DNA of 5,875 nt, from assembly GCA_019313095.1 (NCBI GenBank), contig JAFDBU010000060.1, positions 1 through 5,875 on the forward strand, read 5' to 3'. The position numbers and the translations under genes were made by a program. The notes beneath the pieces are model-generated. The model saw only the letters and a list, made by a program, of their open reading frames with translations. It had not been told where the DNA came from and ran no database searches. This DNA comes from Deltaproteobacteria bacterium. Lineage in GTDB: Bacteria; Desulfobacterota; Desulfobulbia; Desulfobulbales; BM004. Positions within the stretch are counted from its first letter, which is position 1; each line of letters starts with the position of its first letter. Positions 1 to 5,808 of the stretch are shown here, piece after piece.

Positions 1-64
1 AGAGCTGTTGAAATTCTTTGACCTTACCGGCATTTTTTGTGGCAAGAACTATTACATTTATCAT
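1..64 (-). CDS. rdgB: RdgB/HAM1-family XTP/dITP pyrophosphatase, 5' end only (rest lies off the left edge)
   Basis: Reading leftward from the ATG at 64, the 21 visible codons begin MINVIVLATKNAGKVKEF. This is the typical start of RdgB (Ham1/non-canonical purine NTP pyrophosphatase): a short beta strand followed by the signature T-x-N-x-x-K (T9, N11, K14), which in the family helps bind the nucleotide triphosphate. The family hydrolyses XTP, dITP and ITP to monophosphates in the cytoplasm, keeping deaminated purines out of DNA and RNA. The start is supported by a strong Shine-Dalgarno sequence, GAGGAG, 9 bases upstream. The family is usually about 200 aa, so roughly 90 percent of the gene is outside the window. 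In many bacteria the gene follows rph (RNase PH), but no rph coding is seen on its upstream side here, so it appears to start its own transcript. The identification rests on few residues, but the motif is distinctive. Confidence 0.8.
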   Translation of the reverse strand, partial: MINVIVLATKNAGKVKEFQQL

Positions 65-73
65 TTTTTTATG

Positions 74-79
74 CTCCTC
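74..79 (-). promoter_or_regulatory. Strong ribosome binding site for the leftward rdgB gene
   Basis: The minus strand reads GAGGAG followed by nine bases and then the ATG at 64. It is the best Shine-Dalgarno match in the window, and it fixes the start of the edge-truncated gene. Confidence 0.7.
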
Positions 80-169
80 AGGTCTCATAATAAGAGAGTT
101 ATAAAATAGTGCTTTACAGCAGGCGGAATGTGCCGGGGTGAACTGTACTGTATATAAAAATTTTTTCAA

Positions 170-187
170 ATCTGTTTCATAACAGAT
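170..187. repeat. Perfect 7-bp inverted repeat (hairpin or operator-like)
   Basis: The arms ATCTGTT and AACAGAT are exact reverse complements around a TCAT loop. No T-run follows directly on either strand, so it does not look like an intrinsic terminator. Its place between divergent genes would suit a regulator binding site or a leader hairpin, but this is inference. Confidence 0.4.
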
Positions 188-248
188 ACAATTCTAACCG
201 GCAAAAGATAGAGTAATTTGCAGTCAGGAAATTTTTAACATTGCGATC

Positions 249-277
249 TTGTCTCTTTTGAAAATATAGCGTATAAA
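249..277 (+). promoter_or_regulatory. Candidate sigma70-type promoter for the 195-aa and 87-aa genes
   Basis: TTGTCT (4 of 6 to TTGACA) is separated by exactly 17 bases from TATAAA (5 of 6 to TATAAT). Transcription would start near 284, giving a leader of about 75 bases before the ATG at 360. It was judged by eye from consensus and spacing only. Confidence 0.5.
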
Positions 278-359
278 GCTCGACACACCTGAAAATGTTA
301 AAGCGCAGATTCGGGGCTGAGGCTTTGCTCTATTAAATTTACGGAAAAGATATTTTATT

Positions 360-947
360 ATGACCGAGATAAAAAGCACAATGGAAAAGGTGCTGGAAAG
401 AGCTGCTTCCATGGGAAGTGCAAGCCGGGAAGAAATGCAGGCTGATGTGCAGTTAAAAGAAGGCATGCGGATGGCTGCTGACTATCTCCAGGGAACGGAA
501 GTCGATTTTTCGCAGGTAGTAGAGGCAAAAAATGTTTCTGGCCTTCTAAAAAGGGGATTGGTCCTGGTTTTTTTAAGGAATATTTCCCTACCGCGGAATG
601 CAGACCTGCAAAGAGCCGAAAGGGCCATGCAGGGCCTTTTGGAACTGGCCAAGGGCAGTGGTGACCTGGTTTCAGTTTTCAGAGATATGAAAAACATTCT
701 GGATCATTACCAGAAGCATCTGAAAGAAATTCGTCAACAGGTGGAAGAGGCTTTCAGGCAGCAGATGGAGCAGGCCCTGAGCCAGCAGACCGGACAAAAA
801 GGATTGGGCCTGAAAATTGATCCCGCTCTGCACCCTAAATTTCAGGAGGAGTGGTCCAGGGTAAAGGTTGACCTGGACGATCAGTACAACAAGGTACTGC
901 AACAGCATAAAGAGTTGGTGGCACAGAGGTTTTCAGTTGCTCTGTAA
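360..947 (+). CDS. Uncharacterised 195-aa helical protein, DUF6657-like
   Basis: The function is unknown. The protein is predicted to be almost entirely helical and soluble, with no signal peptide or membrane span. The N-terminus (MTEIKSTMEKVLERA) and overall plan resemble the DUF6657-type small proteins of spirochaetes and Desulfobacterota. That plan is a conserved start, a middle segment ending in a leucine-rich stretch around residues 60-95 (LLKRGLVLVFLRNISLP), and a long charged coiled-coil-like helix at about 108-145 rich in Q, E and K. It closes with a second amphipathic helix at about 160-188. The family assignment is from memory of the family's look, not a search. The ATG at 360 is chosen because it is the first in frame and has a modest GGAAAAG purine stretch about 12 bases upstream; ATG 381 is a weaker alternative. 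The 87-aa gene starts 46 bases downstream on the same strand, so they are probably co-transcribed. Confidence 0.85.
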   Translation: MTEIKSTMEKVLERAASMGSASREEMQADVQLKEGMRMAADYLQGTEVDFSQVVEAKNVSGLLKRGLVLVFLRNISLPRNADLQRAERAMQGLLELAKGSGDLVSVFRDMKNILDHYQKHLKEIRQQVEEAFRQQMEQALSQQTGQKGLGLKIDPALHPKFQEEWSRVKVDLDDQYNKVLQQHKELVAQRFSVAL

Positions 948-993
948 AGGGGAGTATACATACGGCTTCGGCAGAATTTGGAAAAACAACTAA

Positions 994-1257
994 ATGGAAA
1001 TAGAAATTCACCTGGATCTGGAAAAGGCAGCACCTGAGGAATATGCAAAGATAAAACAGCGGGTGGCTGACTGGCATAAAGAAGGAGCTGAAATACGTTA
1101 TGATAAAAAGTGCTTCGGCCAGATGATTGAACTGGATAAACCCTTCAGCTATAGGGTTAACCTCGGCAATGTTGATGCCATAGAAGCAATTCGTGACCTT
1201 CATGCCAGGATCTATCGCCTGGGAGCCAAAGCGTATATTTACTTTGTGCCTTTATAA
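994..1257 (+). CDS. Uncharacterised 87-aa protein with a probable ferredoxin-like alpha/beta fold
   Basis: I do not recognise this family. The pattern of hydrophobic and helical stretches reads beta (EIEIHLDL, residues 2-9), alpha (about 13-30), beta (AEIRYD, about 32-37), beta (FSYRVNL, about 51-57), alpha (about 60-75), beta (AKAYIYFVP, about 78-86). That is the beta-alpha-beta-beta-alpha-beta order of small ferredoxin-like domains, which often bind nucleic acids, metals or partner proteins; a function cannot be chosen among these. There are no cysteine pairs for an iron-sulfur cluster. The ATG is the first codon after an in-frame TAA at 991-993, so the start cannot lie further upstream; GGAAAAA about 12 bases before it is a plausible ribosome site. 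It follows the 195-aa gene by 46 bases and probably shares its transcript. Confidence 0.75.
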   Translation: MEIEIHLDLEKAAPEEYAKIKQRVADWHKEGAEIRYDKKCFGQMIELDKPFSYRVNLGNVDAIEAIRDLHARIYRLGAKAYIYFVPL

Positions 1258-1271
1258 AACCAGTTTTATAA
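1252..1271. repeat. Perfect 9-bp A/T-rich palindrome overlapping the stop codon of the 87-aa gene
   Basis: TTATAAAAC and GTTTTATAA are exact reverse complements separated by CA. It covers the TAA of the 87-aa gene. It could act as a weak 3'-end hairpin for that transcript, but the stem is nearly all A/T and no separate T-run follows, so a terminator call is weak. Confidence 0.35.
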
Positions 1272-1301
1272 GCACTGCAACGAGCATGAGGTGAGCAGGT
1301 A

Positions 1302-1330
1302 TTTACAGGTGATATTTTACATCATATAGG
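1302..1330 (+). promoter_or_regulatory. Candidate sigma70-type promoter for the Xaa-Pro peptidase gene
   Basis: TTTACA (5 of 6 to TTGACA) and TATAGG (4 of 6 to TATAAT) are separated by exactly 17 bases. Transcription would start near 1337, about 47 bases before the TTG start. The 126-base gap before the peptidase gene leaves room for it to be its own transcription unit. Confidence 0.45.
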
Positions 1331-1383
1331 CGCCACCCTTTTGGTGCATATGAGACTTATACTTATACGTCAAACCTGAATCC

Positions 1384-2475
1384 TTGAAAGCACTTGAGAA
1401 AATTAGGGCAGCAGTCAGGCGCAAAAAGGCAGATGCCCTTCTCGTCACCCAACCGGAGAACAGGCGATATCTCAGCGGTTATAAAGCTACAGATCTCTCC
1501 ATTACAGAAAGTTCAGGAGCACTACTCATCCCGACTAGGGGAACACCTCTTTTATTGACAGACTCCCGGTATCAGCTTCAGGCCGAACAGGAGGCAGCCG
1601 GTTTTAAGATGGTGCGCGTACAACAAAACATACTCAAAGATCTTGTGAGGATTGTGCGCCGGCTTAAGGTGCGAAAGCTGGCATTTGAAAGCCATTACCT
1701 GCTCTATACTACCGCAAAAAAACTCATGGATCTAGGGCGGAAGCACGGTATTGAAATGATACCGGTCAGCAGTATGATCGAAAGGTATAGAGCCATAAAA
1801 TCCGCTCATGAAATTCAAAAAATCCACAAGTCAGTTATACTAAATGAGCAGGTTTTTCAGGAGGCTTATGCAGGTTTGAGACCGGGGCAAACTGAAAAAG
1901 AGGTTGCCTTGGAAATTGAGGCCGCCATGCTGCGGAGAGGTGCTGAAGCACCGGCATTTCCAACCATTGTTGCCGCCGGACCGAATGCTGCCCTGCCACA
2001 TGCGATACCAACTAACAGGGTAATTAAAATAGGAGAGACAGTCATAATTGATATGGGGCTTAAGCTGGACGGATATTGTTCTGATATGACCAGAACCGTT
2101 GTTTTGGGTAAACCGGACAACCGGACATTAAAAGTTATCCGGTTGGTACGCAGGGCCCAGCGGGCTGCTCTTAAAACCATAAAGGCTGGTATTCAGACCT
2201 GGGATGCTGACCGGGCTGCCAGGGATATAATCAGCCGGGCAGGATATGGAAAAAATTTTGGCCACGGTCTGGGACATGGAGTAGGTCTGGCAGTGCATGA
2301 GGCTCCCTCATTAAACCGGAAGCGGAGCAACAAACTCCAGTCCGGCATGGTGGTTACAGTGGAGCCAGGCATCTACGTTCCCGGCTGGGGCGGGGTACGT
2401 TTGGAAAACATGGTGGTCGTAAATGATTATGGCTGCACCATACTCAACCGGGATACCACCTTTCTTGATATTTAA
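1384..2475 (+). CDS. Xaa-Pro peptidase, M24B metallopeptidase family (aminopeptidase P / prolidase type)
   Basis: This cytoplasmic metallopeptidase should cleave peptide bonds next to proline, either releasing the N-terminal residue before proline or splitting Xaa-Pro dipeptides. The N-terminal creatinase-like domain covers about residues 1-130, and the pita-bread catalytic domain about 140-363. All five expected metal ligands are visible: D223 (IIDMG), D234 (SDMTRT), H298 (in GHGLGHGVGL), E327 (VEPGIY) and E341 (RLEN). The accessory histidines H205, H294 and H305 are also present. The length of 363 aa is normal for the short bacterial PepQ/YpdF-like group, and no signal peptide is seen. The start is TTG at 1384: an in-frame TGA lies at 1351-1353, and no ATG, GTG or other TTG lies between. 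The Shine-Dalgarno match is poor, so translation may be modest. Aminopeptidase P versus prolidase cannot be decided from sequence alone. Confidence 0.95.
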   Translation: MKALEKIRAAVRRKKADALLVTQPENRRYLSGYKATDLSITESSGALLIPTRGTPLLLTDSRYQLQAEQEAAGFKMVRVQQNILKDLVRIVRRLKVRKLAFESHYLLYTTAKKLMDLGRKHGIEMIPVSSMIERYRAIKSAHEIQKIHKSVILNEQVFQEAYAGLRPGQTEKEVALEIEAAMLRRGAEAPAFPTIVAAGPNAALPHAIPTNRVIKIGETVIIDMGLKLDGYCSDMTRTVVLGKPDNRTLKVIRLVRRAQRAALKTIKAGIQTWDADRAARDIISRAGYGKNFGHGLGHGVGLAVHEAPSLNRKRSNKLQSGMVVTVEPGIYVPGWGGVRLENMVVVNDYGCTILNRDTTFLDI

Positions 2476-2499
2476 TTTATGATCTAACAAGAAAAATTT

Positions 2500-2824
2500 A
2501 TTAAAAAAGTCTTTGTGCTGGATACAAAGGTTCTGCTGCATAATGTCGATGCAATTTCATCCTTTTCAGATATTATAGTGGTGGACGAAGCACAGAACCT
2601 TACACCGCATGATATAAAAAACATTATCAGCCGGGCCGGCGAAGCCACCAAAAATAGTGCTTACCGTTTATCCATACCAGATAGACAACCTCTAGCTCGA
2701 CTCACGCAGCAATAGACTGGCCTATACCGTTGAACGGCTCAAGGATCATCAGATTCACGGCCATGTGACTCTGATAAAAAGCGAGCGGAGCACCCTGGCC
2801 GGTATCGCTGCAGAATATCTGTAA
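2500..2824 (+). pseudogene. phoH: Decayed PIN-PhoH family ATPase gene: large internal deletion, frameshift and nonsense codon
   Basis: Two ends of a PIN-domain PhoH-like protein (usually about 440-470 aa) are joined with the middle missing. The 5' part reads [21 protein letters not shown], the start of the PIN domain, with the usual DTN changed to DTK. At about 2562-2575 it runs directly into the ATPase Walker B region, [21 protein letters not shown]. Roughly 300 codons are therefore gone, including the rest of the PIN domain and the Walker A loop. One extra A in the A-run at 2650-2654 shifts the frame. The new frame reads [13 protein letters not shown], where intact relatives have IVLTGDPYQIDN. 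It then hits TAG at 2693-2695, at a position usually occupied by tyrosine, and continues as [17 protein letters not shown] and HVTLIKSERS to a normal C-terminus at TAA 2822-2824. The expected ATG is ATT at 2500. A short open frame from GTG 2515 to 2717 is an artefact of this decay. PhoH proteins are thought to act on RNA; this copy cannot. Confidence 0.9.
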
Positions 2825-2828
2825 AGGA
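2823..2828 (+). promoter_or_regulatory. Ribosome binding site of the 111-aa gene, overlapping the phoH remnant's stop
   Basis: AAAGGA lies six bases before ATG 2835 and overlaps the TAA that ends the phoH remnant. This is the arrangement expected for the second gene of a tight phoH operon. Confidence 0.55.
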
Positions 2829-2834
2829 AAAGAA

Positions 2835-3170
2835 ATGCGTCTGTATAAGATTGACCAACTCAGCAGAGAAGAAAAGGCAAATATTGAAAGCTACCTGAAC
2901 AGGATGTTGCAGCCTGGTCCTGTGGAAGGTGTATACTGGATTGAAGTGCCGCAGGATCTACTCAGCGCTGAACAGCGTAGCCACCAAGAGGATTGTGGCC
3001 CCTTCTTTTTAGCCGTTGAACTTGAAGCAGAGGCTGTAAGTTTTGAATTGCTGGTCCGCAGCCAGACAAATCTGCACTGTTCGTGTATCGCGTATGCTTC
3101 TCAGGCACAGCGTGATTTTGTTCTGCGGTTTATTGATAAATTGCTTCTGGAAGAACGGATACGGGCCTGA
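2835..3170 (+). CDS. Intact uncharacterised 111-aa protein, former operon partner of phoH
   Basis: The function is unknown. The protein is acidic and soluble, with no signal peptide or membrane span. It opens MRLYKIDQLSREE, with a helix at about 9-25. A G-P-V-E-G-V-Y-W-I segment follows at about 28-37, then a CGPFFLAVELE strand at about 55-65 and FELLVRSQTNLHCSCIAYAS at about 70-90. It ends in an amphipathic helix at about 90-108. C82 and C84 form a close cysteine pair, and C55 is a third. I recall similar small proteins in deltaproteobacteria, but no characterised member. The frame is free of stops with sensible codon use, unlike the phoH remnant 10 bases upstream, so it seems to be kept. 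With phoH broken, its promoter is unclear: it may depend on read-through from the peptidase gene or on the old phoH promoter. Confidence 0.8.
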   Translation: MRLYKIDQLSREEKANIESYLNRMLQPGPVEGVYWIEVPQDLLSAEQRSHQEDCGPFFLAVELEAEAVSFELLVRSQTNLHCSCIAYASQAQRDFVLRFIDKLLLEERIRA

Positions 3171-3187
3171 AAAACTGCTAGCAGGAT

Positions 3188-3210
3188 AAAAAGTTTTAGG
3201 CAAAAACCTT
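3188..3210 (-). terminator. Weak candidate terminator for the leftward secretion ATPase gene
   Basis: On the minus strand AAGGTTTT and AAAACTT can pair as seven A/T-rich base pairs with one bulged G around a five-base loop, followed by a short T-run. It overlaps the stop codon at 3209-3211 and sits in the 38-base gap between convergent genes, where a terminator is expected. The stem is weak, so the call is tentative. The nearby palindrome CTGCTAGCAG (3175-3184), followed on the minus strand by TTTTT, may contribute. Confidence 0.3.
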
Positions 3211-5509
3211 AACAGACCCTTAATATTTCACTAAGATCGGTTACGCCGTCAATAACTTTTTCAACACCATCCATACGCAACGTGCGCATACCGTTTTCAA
3301 GGGCCAGCAGTCTTAATTCTTCGGTTGATGCCTTTTCTTTAATGCCCTGCTTGATCGCAGTAGTGTTTAGCAGCATTTCATATATGGCTGTCCGGCCCCG
3401 GTAACCCACCTGGTCACAATCCTTACACCCGACTCTTTGCTTCAGTTTTGCCTTTTCAAAAGCTTTAGCCATTTCATGTTTTTCAAACCAGTCAGGCCCA
3501 TAGGTCAGTTTAAGTTCTTCACATTCCTCTTTTTTGGGCTTGAAGCTCTTTTTGCATTTCTCACAAAGTATACGCACTAGCCGCTGGGCGATAGCCGCTG
3601 TAAGGGCCTCAGAAAAACTGATGGGATCCATGCCCATTTCAACAAGCCTGACCAGGGTTTCTGGGGCATTATTGGTATGTATGGTTGAAAAGACAAGATG
3701 CCCTGTTAGTGAAGCCTCAATAGCTGTCTTGGCTGTTTCCCTATCCCGCATCTCGCCGATCATAATGACATCAGGGTCTGAACGGAGAAATGAGCGCATA
3801 GCCTCTTGGAATGTGAAGCCTATTCTAGGATTGACCTGAACCTGCCGCAAGCCTTTCTGGGTTATTTCCACCGGGTCTTCCGCGGTCCAGATTTTGCGAT
3901 CAGGTGTATTGATATAGTTCAGGGCGGAATGAAGCGTGGTGGTTTTGCCCGATCCGGTGGGGCCGACGCAGATTATAACGCCGGCAGGCCGGGAAACCAG
4001 ATTTTTAAAAATTTCCTGGTCGCGGGGTGATAAGCCGATTTTTTCAATCGGTATGGGTTTTGATTTTGCAAGGACACGCAGGACGGCATCCTCGTTGCCG
4101 CCCACAGTAGGGGTTGTCTCCACCCTGTATTCCACCTTCTTGTCCCTGTAGCGGATGATTATTTTACCGCTTTGGGGTTTGCGGCGTTCGGTTATGTCCA
4201 GATTAGACATGATTTTTATCCGAGACAACATGGCTCTTTTATAAGTAGGCGGTATTTCATGGCTTATATGACAGAGGCCATCTACCCTGTAGCGAACTAT
4301 AAGGGGGTCTCTTCCCGTTCCCGGCTCAAGATGAATATCCGAAGCATCTTTACTGTATGCATCGATGAGAATTTTGTTGATCAACTTAATTATCGTTGAG
4401 TCGGTCTCATCAACATCAGTCGCATCTGAAGTTTCTTCAATACCAGCAACTTCTTCGGACATTTCGCCGATAATATCTTCCACCTTTTGGTCATCTCGGG
4501 TGTAATACTTTTCTATGGCAGCGGTTATCTGGTGGGAAGGAGCGACCACAAACTTTATTCTCCGGTTGGTAATGAAGCGTAGAATATCACCAACTTCGGC
4601 ATGTTCAGCAGGTTTTGAAGTGGCAACCAGCAGGTGATCCTCGTTGCCATTTAAAGGCAGTATCTGCATTTGCGAAACAAGATGAAAGGGCAAAGAGGCC
4701 AAAGCGGATTGCGATGGTTCCATTTCATCCAGGTTGACAAACTCAAGCTGAAACTTGATAGCCAGGGCTGACAGGAGCTGATCTGCAGTAATATGATTGC
4801 GTTCGATAAGAAGGGCGCCTATTTTTTTGTTTTTTTCTCTGGATTGCTGGGCAATGGCATCCTCCAGCTGTTCCTGGCTGATAAGGTTTGAGGCTATGAG
4901 AATATCACCGACGCGGGCCGTTTGCGGAATTCTGCCGGCTTTTTGCATCTGGCGGATTACCTTTTCAATTTTCTCCTGATCGAGATTATGTCTCTGGGCG
5001 ATTGTCTCACCAATCCTCTTTTTCTTGATTTTGTTGTAATCACTGATAACTTCCTGCAGGGTTTCGCGGGACACCAACCCCTGTTCTTCCAGAATTGTAC
5101 CGAGAAAGTTAAGCTGACGGCTCGATTTCACCCCAAGGTGCGTAAAAAAGACTGACTTGTAAGGATTATCAAGATCAAGATATGAGCCATAAAATCCCTT
5201 TTGGAACCTTTGCTCTTTGGCGATCCGAACAAGATGTTTGGTGCCGGAAAGAGTTTCTATCTCCATGAGATCATGGGCATTTCGTAAGATGGTGTTGTGA
5301 TTGGGGTCCTCTTTTTGCTGGATACAGCAGATTTCGAAAAGAGGATATACCCTTTTTTTGCCGTTTCTTGCCAGGATTACCTCTAATTCATTTTTGTCTG
5401 GCTGGAAAGGCTGTCTGAGGGTAGCCAATTCTTTCCCGGTTACCAACTCAATAAAGACGTTCGGCTCACCGGTACCGGTTGACGTGTTATTGTTTTTTGC
5501 GGTGGACAT
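3209..5509 (-). CDS. GspE/PulE/PilB-family secretion or pilus assembly ATPase with extended N-terminus
   Basis: This hexameric cytoplasmic ATPase family drives pseudopilus or pilus extension in type II secretion and type IV pilus systems. The N-terminal part (about 17-130) resembles the DUF6982-type beta-rich domain of Desulfobacterota: a TGKELATLRQPFQPDKNELEV segment, then a second copy-like half ending KGFYGSYLDLDNPYKSVFF. Residues 135-254 hold four MshEN/GspE-N-like helical repeats. Residues 255-336 complete the GspE N1 domain, and an acidic linker covers 341-370. The N2 domain has ASDIHLEP (389-396). The RecA-like core has Walker A GPTGSGKT (516-523), an Asp box AEDPVE (543-548), Walker B DVIMIGEMRD (580-589, usually GEIRD) and a His box HLVFSTIHTN (604-613). 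Four zinc-binding cysteines are C649, C652, C695 and C698. At 766 aa it is longer than typical GspE (about 500-570). All core motifs are intact. No partner secretion genes are adjacent, so GspE or PilB role is undecided. The ATG at 5509 has only a weak GAGA ribosome site. Confidence 0.95.
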   Translation of the reverse strand: MSTAKNNNTSTGTGEPNVFIELVTGKELATLRQPFQPDKNELEVILARNGKKRVYPLFEICCIQQKEDPNHNTILRNAHDLMEIETLSGTKHLVRIAKEQRFQKGFYGSYLDLDNPYKSVFFTHLGVKSSRQLNFLGTILEEQGLVSRETLQEVISDYNKIKKKRIGETIAQRHNLDQEKIEKVIRQMQKAGRIPQTARVGDILIASNLISQEQLEDAIAQQSREKNKKIGALLIERNHITADQLLSALAIKFQLEFVNLDEMEPSQSALASLPFHLVSQMQILPLNGNEDHLLVATSKPAEHAEVGDILRFITNRRIKFVVAPSHQITAAIEKYYTRDDQKVEDIIGEMSEEVAGIEETSDATDVDETDSTIIKLINKILIDAYSKDASDIHLEPGTGRDPLIVRYRVDGLCHISHEIPPTYKRAMLSRIKIMSNLDITERRKPQSGKIIIRYRDKKVEYRVETTPTVGGNEDAVLRVLAKSKPIPIEKIGLSPRDQEIFKNLVSRPAGVIICVGPTGSGKTTTLHSALNYINTPDRKIWTAEDPVEITQKGLRQVQVNPRIGFTFQEAMRSFLRSDPDVIMIGEMRDRETAKTAIEASLTGHLVFSTIHTNNAPETLVRLVEMGMDPISFSEALTAAIAQRLVRILCEKCKKSFKPKKEECEELKLTYGPDWFEKHEMAKAFEKAKLKQRVGCKDCDQVGYRGRTAIYEMLLNTTAIKQGIKEKASTEELRLLALENGMRTLRMDGVEKVIDGVTDLSEILRVC

Positions 5510-5577
5510 TTTGTTTTCTCATTTATTGAAGTTGAATATGAAGACCATGCAAAGGCAAAGAGTTCTTTCACAGGTTC

Positions 5578-5608
5578 ATTACCTATGGAATACAGTAATA
5601 ATTGTCAA
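5578..5608 (-). promoter_or_regulatory. Candidate promoter for the secretion ATPase gene
   Basis: The minus strand carries a perfect TTGACA -35 box (plus-strand 5603-5608). The -10 region is poor: GGTAAT at 19 bases spacing matches 4 of 6, and TAGGTA at 17 bases matches 2 of 6. The leader to the ATG at 5509 would be about 60-70 bases. The strong -35 with weak -10, bracketed by a long inverted repeat, suggests a regulated promoter. That is inference. Confidence 0.4.
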
Positions 5609-5633
5609 GCAGAAAGTACGACTGTATTCCGTA
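5584..5633. repeat. 13-base inverted repeat flanking the -35 box of the ATPase promoter
   Basis: TATGGAATACAGT (5584-5596) and ACTGTATTCCGTA (5621-5633) are inverted copies: the inner 10 bases match exactly, and 12 of 13 match overall, the odd pair being G·T. The 24-base interval holds the -35 box. An operator for a dimeric regulator is one reading. A hairpin is another, but on the minus strand the T-run precedes the repeat rather than following it, so a leftward terminator is unlikely. On the plus strand an A-run follows. Confidence 0.6.
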
Positions 5634-5808
5634 AAAAAAGCATTTAGACTATATAACAAACCCTGCTAAAATGATTAACAGATACTCCGTTAAATATTTA
5701 GTCATCCCTCAGAGTTACATTTCCGCGGGCATTCATTCGAGTGTTGATTCTCAAAAGAATGTAAATCTGTAATGATAAGACAGTGCCTCTCAAGAATTTT
5801 AACACCAT

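Larger units (their letters stand above)
65..359. other. Divergent intergenic region between rdgB and the 195-aa gene
   Basis: This 295-base AT-rich stretch separates two divergently oriented genes. It contains the rdgB ribosome binding site, a perfect 7-bp inverted repeat at 170-187, an A/T run near 155-166, and a good rightward promoter at 249-277. The minus-strand frame open across 224-466 is out of frame with the well-supported 195-aa gene, and its translation does not look like a real protein. I could not identify a convincing leftward promoter for rdgB, nor a tRNA or other structured RNA. Confidence 0.6.

Noticed and set aside
835..1203. A 122-codon leftward open frame across the two small genes
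   Set aside because: It is antisense to two better-supported genes and has a cysteine- and phenylalanine-rich composition typical of antisense shadows.
1331..1350. Short stem GCCACC/GGTGC in the peptidase leader as a riboswitch or attenuator
   Set aside because: There are only about five pairs with a bulge, no T-run and no further structure in the 47-base leader.
2515..2715. A 66-codon open frame as a real small gene
   Set aside because: Its translation is a splice of PhoH N-terminal and Walker B sequence followed by out-of-frame residues. The true C-terminal PhoH sequence continues in the next frame, so it is a pseudogene fragment.
3175..3184. Palindrome CTGCTAGCAG as a bidirectional terminator
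   Set aside because: As a hairpin it gives only three pairs around a four-base loop. The T-run exists on one side only and the stem is too short.
5584..5633. A LexA-type SOS box
   Set aside because: The CTGT and ACAG elements point outward and are about 30 bases apart, unlike the CTGT-N8-ACAG layout.
5301..5669. A 122-codon rightward open frame at the ATPase start and its upstream region
   Set aside because: It overlaps the well-supported ATPase gene for most of its length, lacks a credible ribosome site, and its translation has no recognisable domain pattern.
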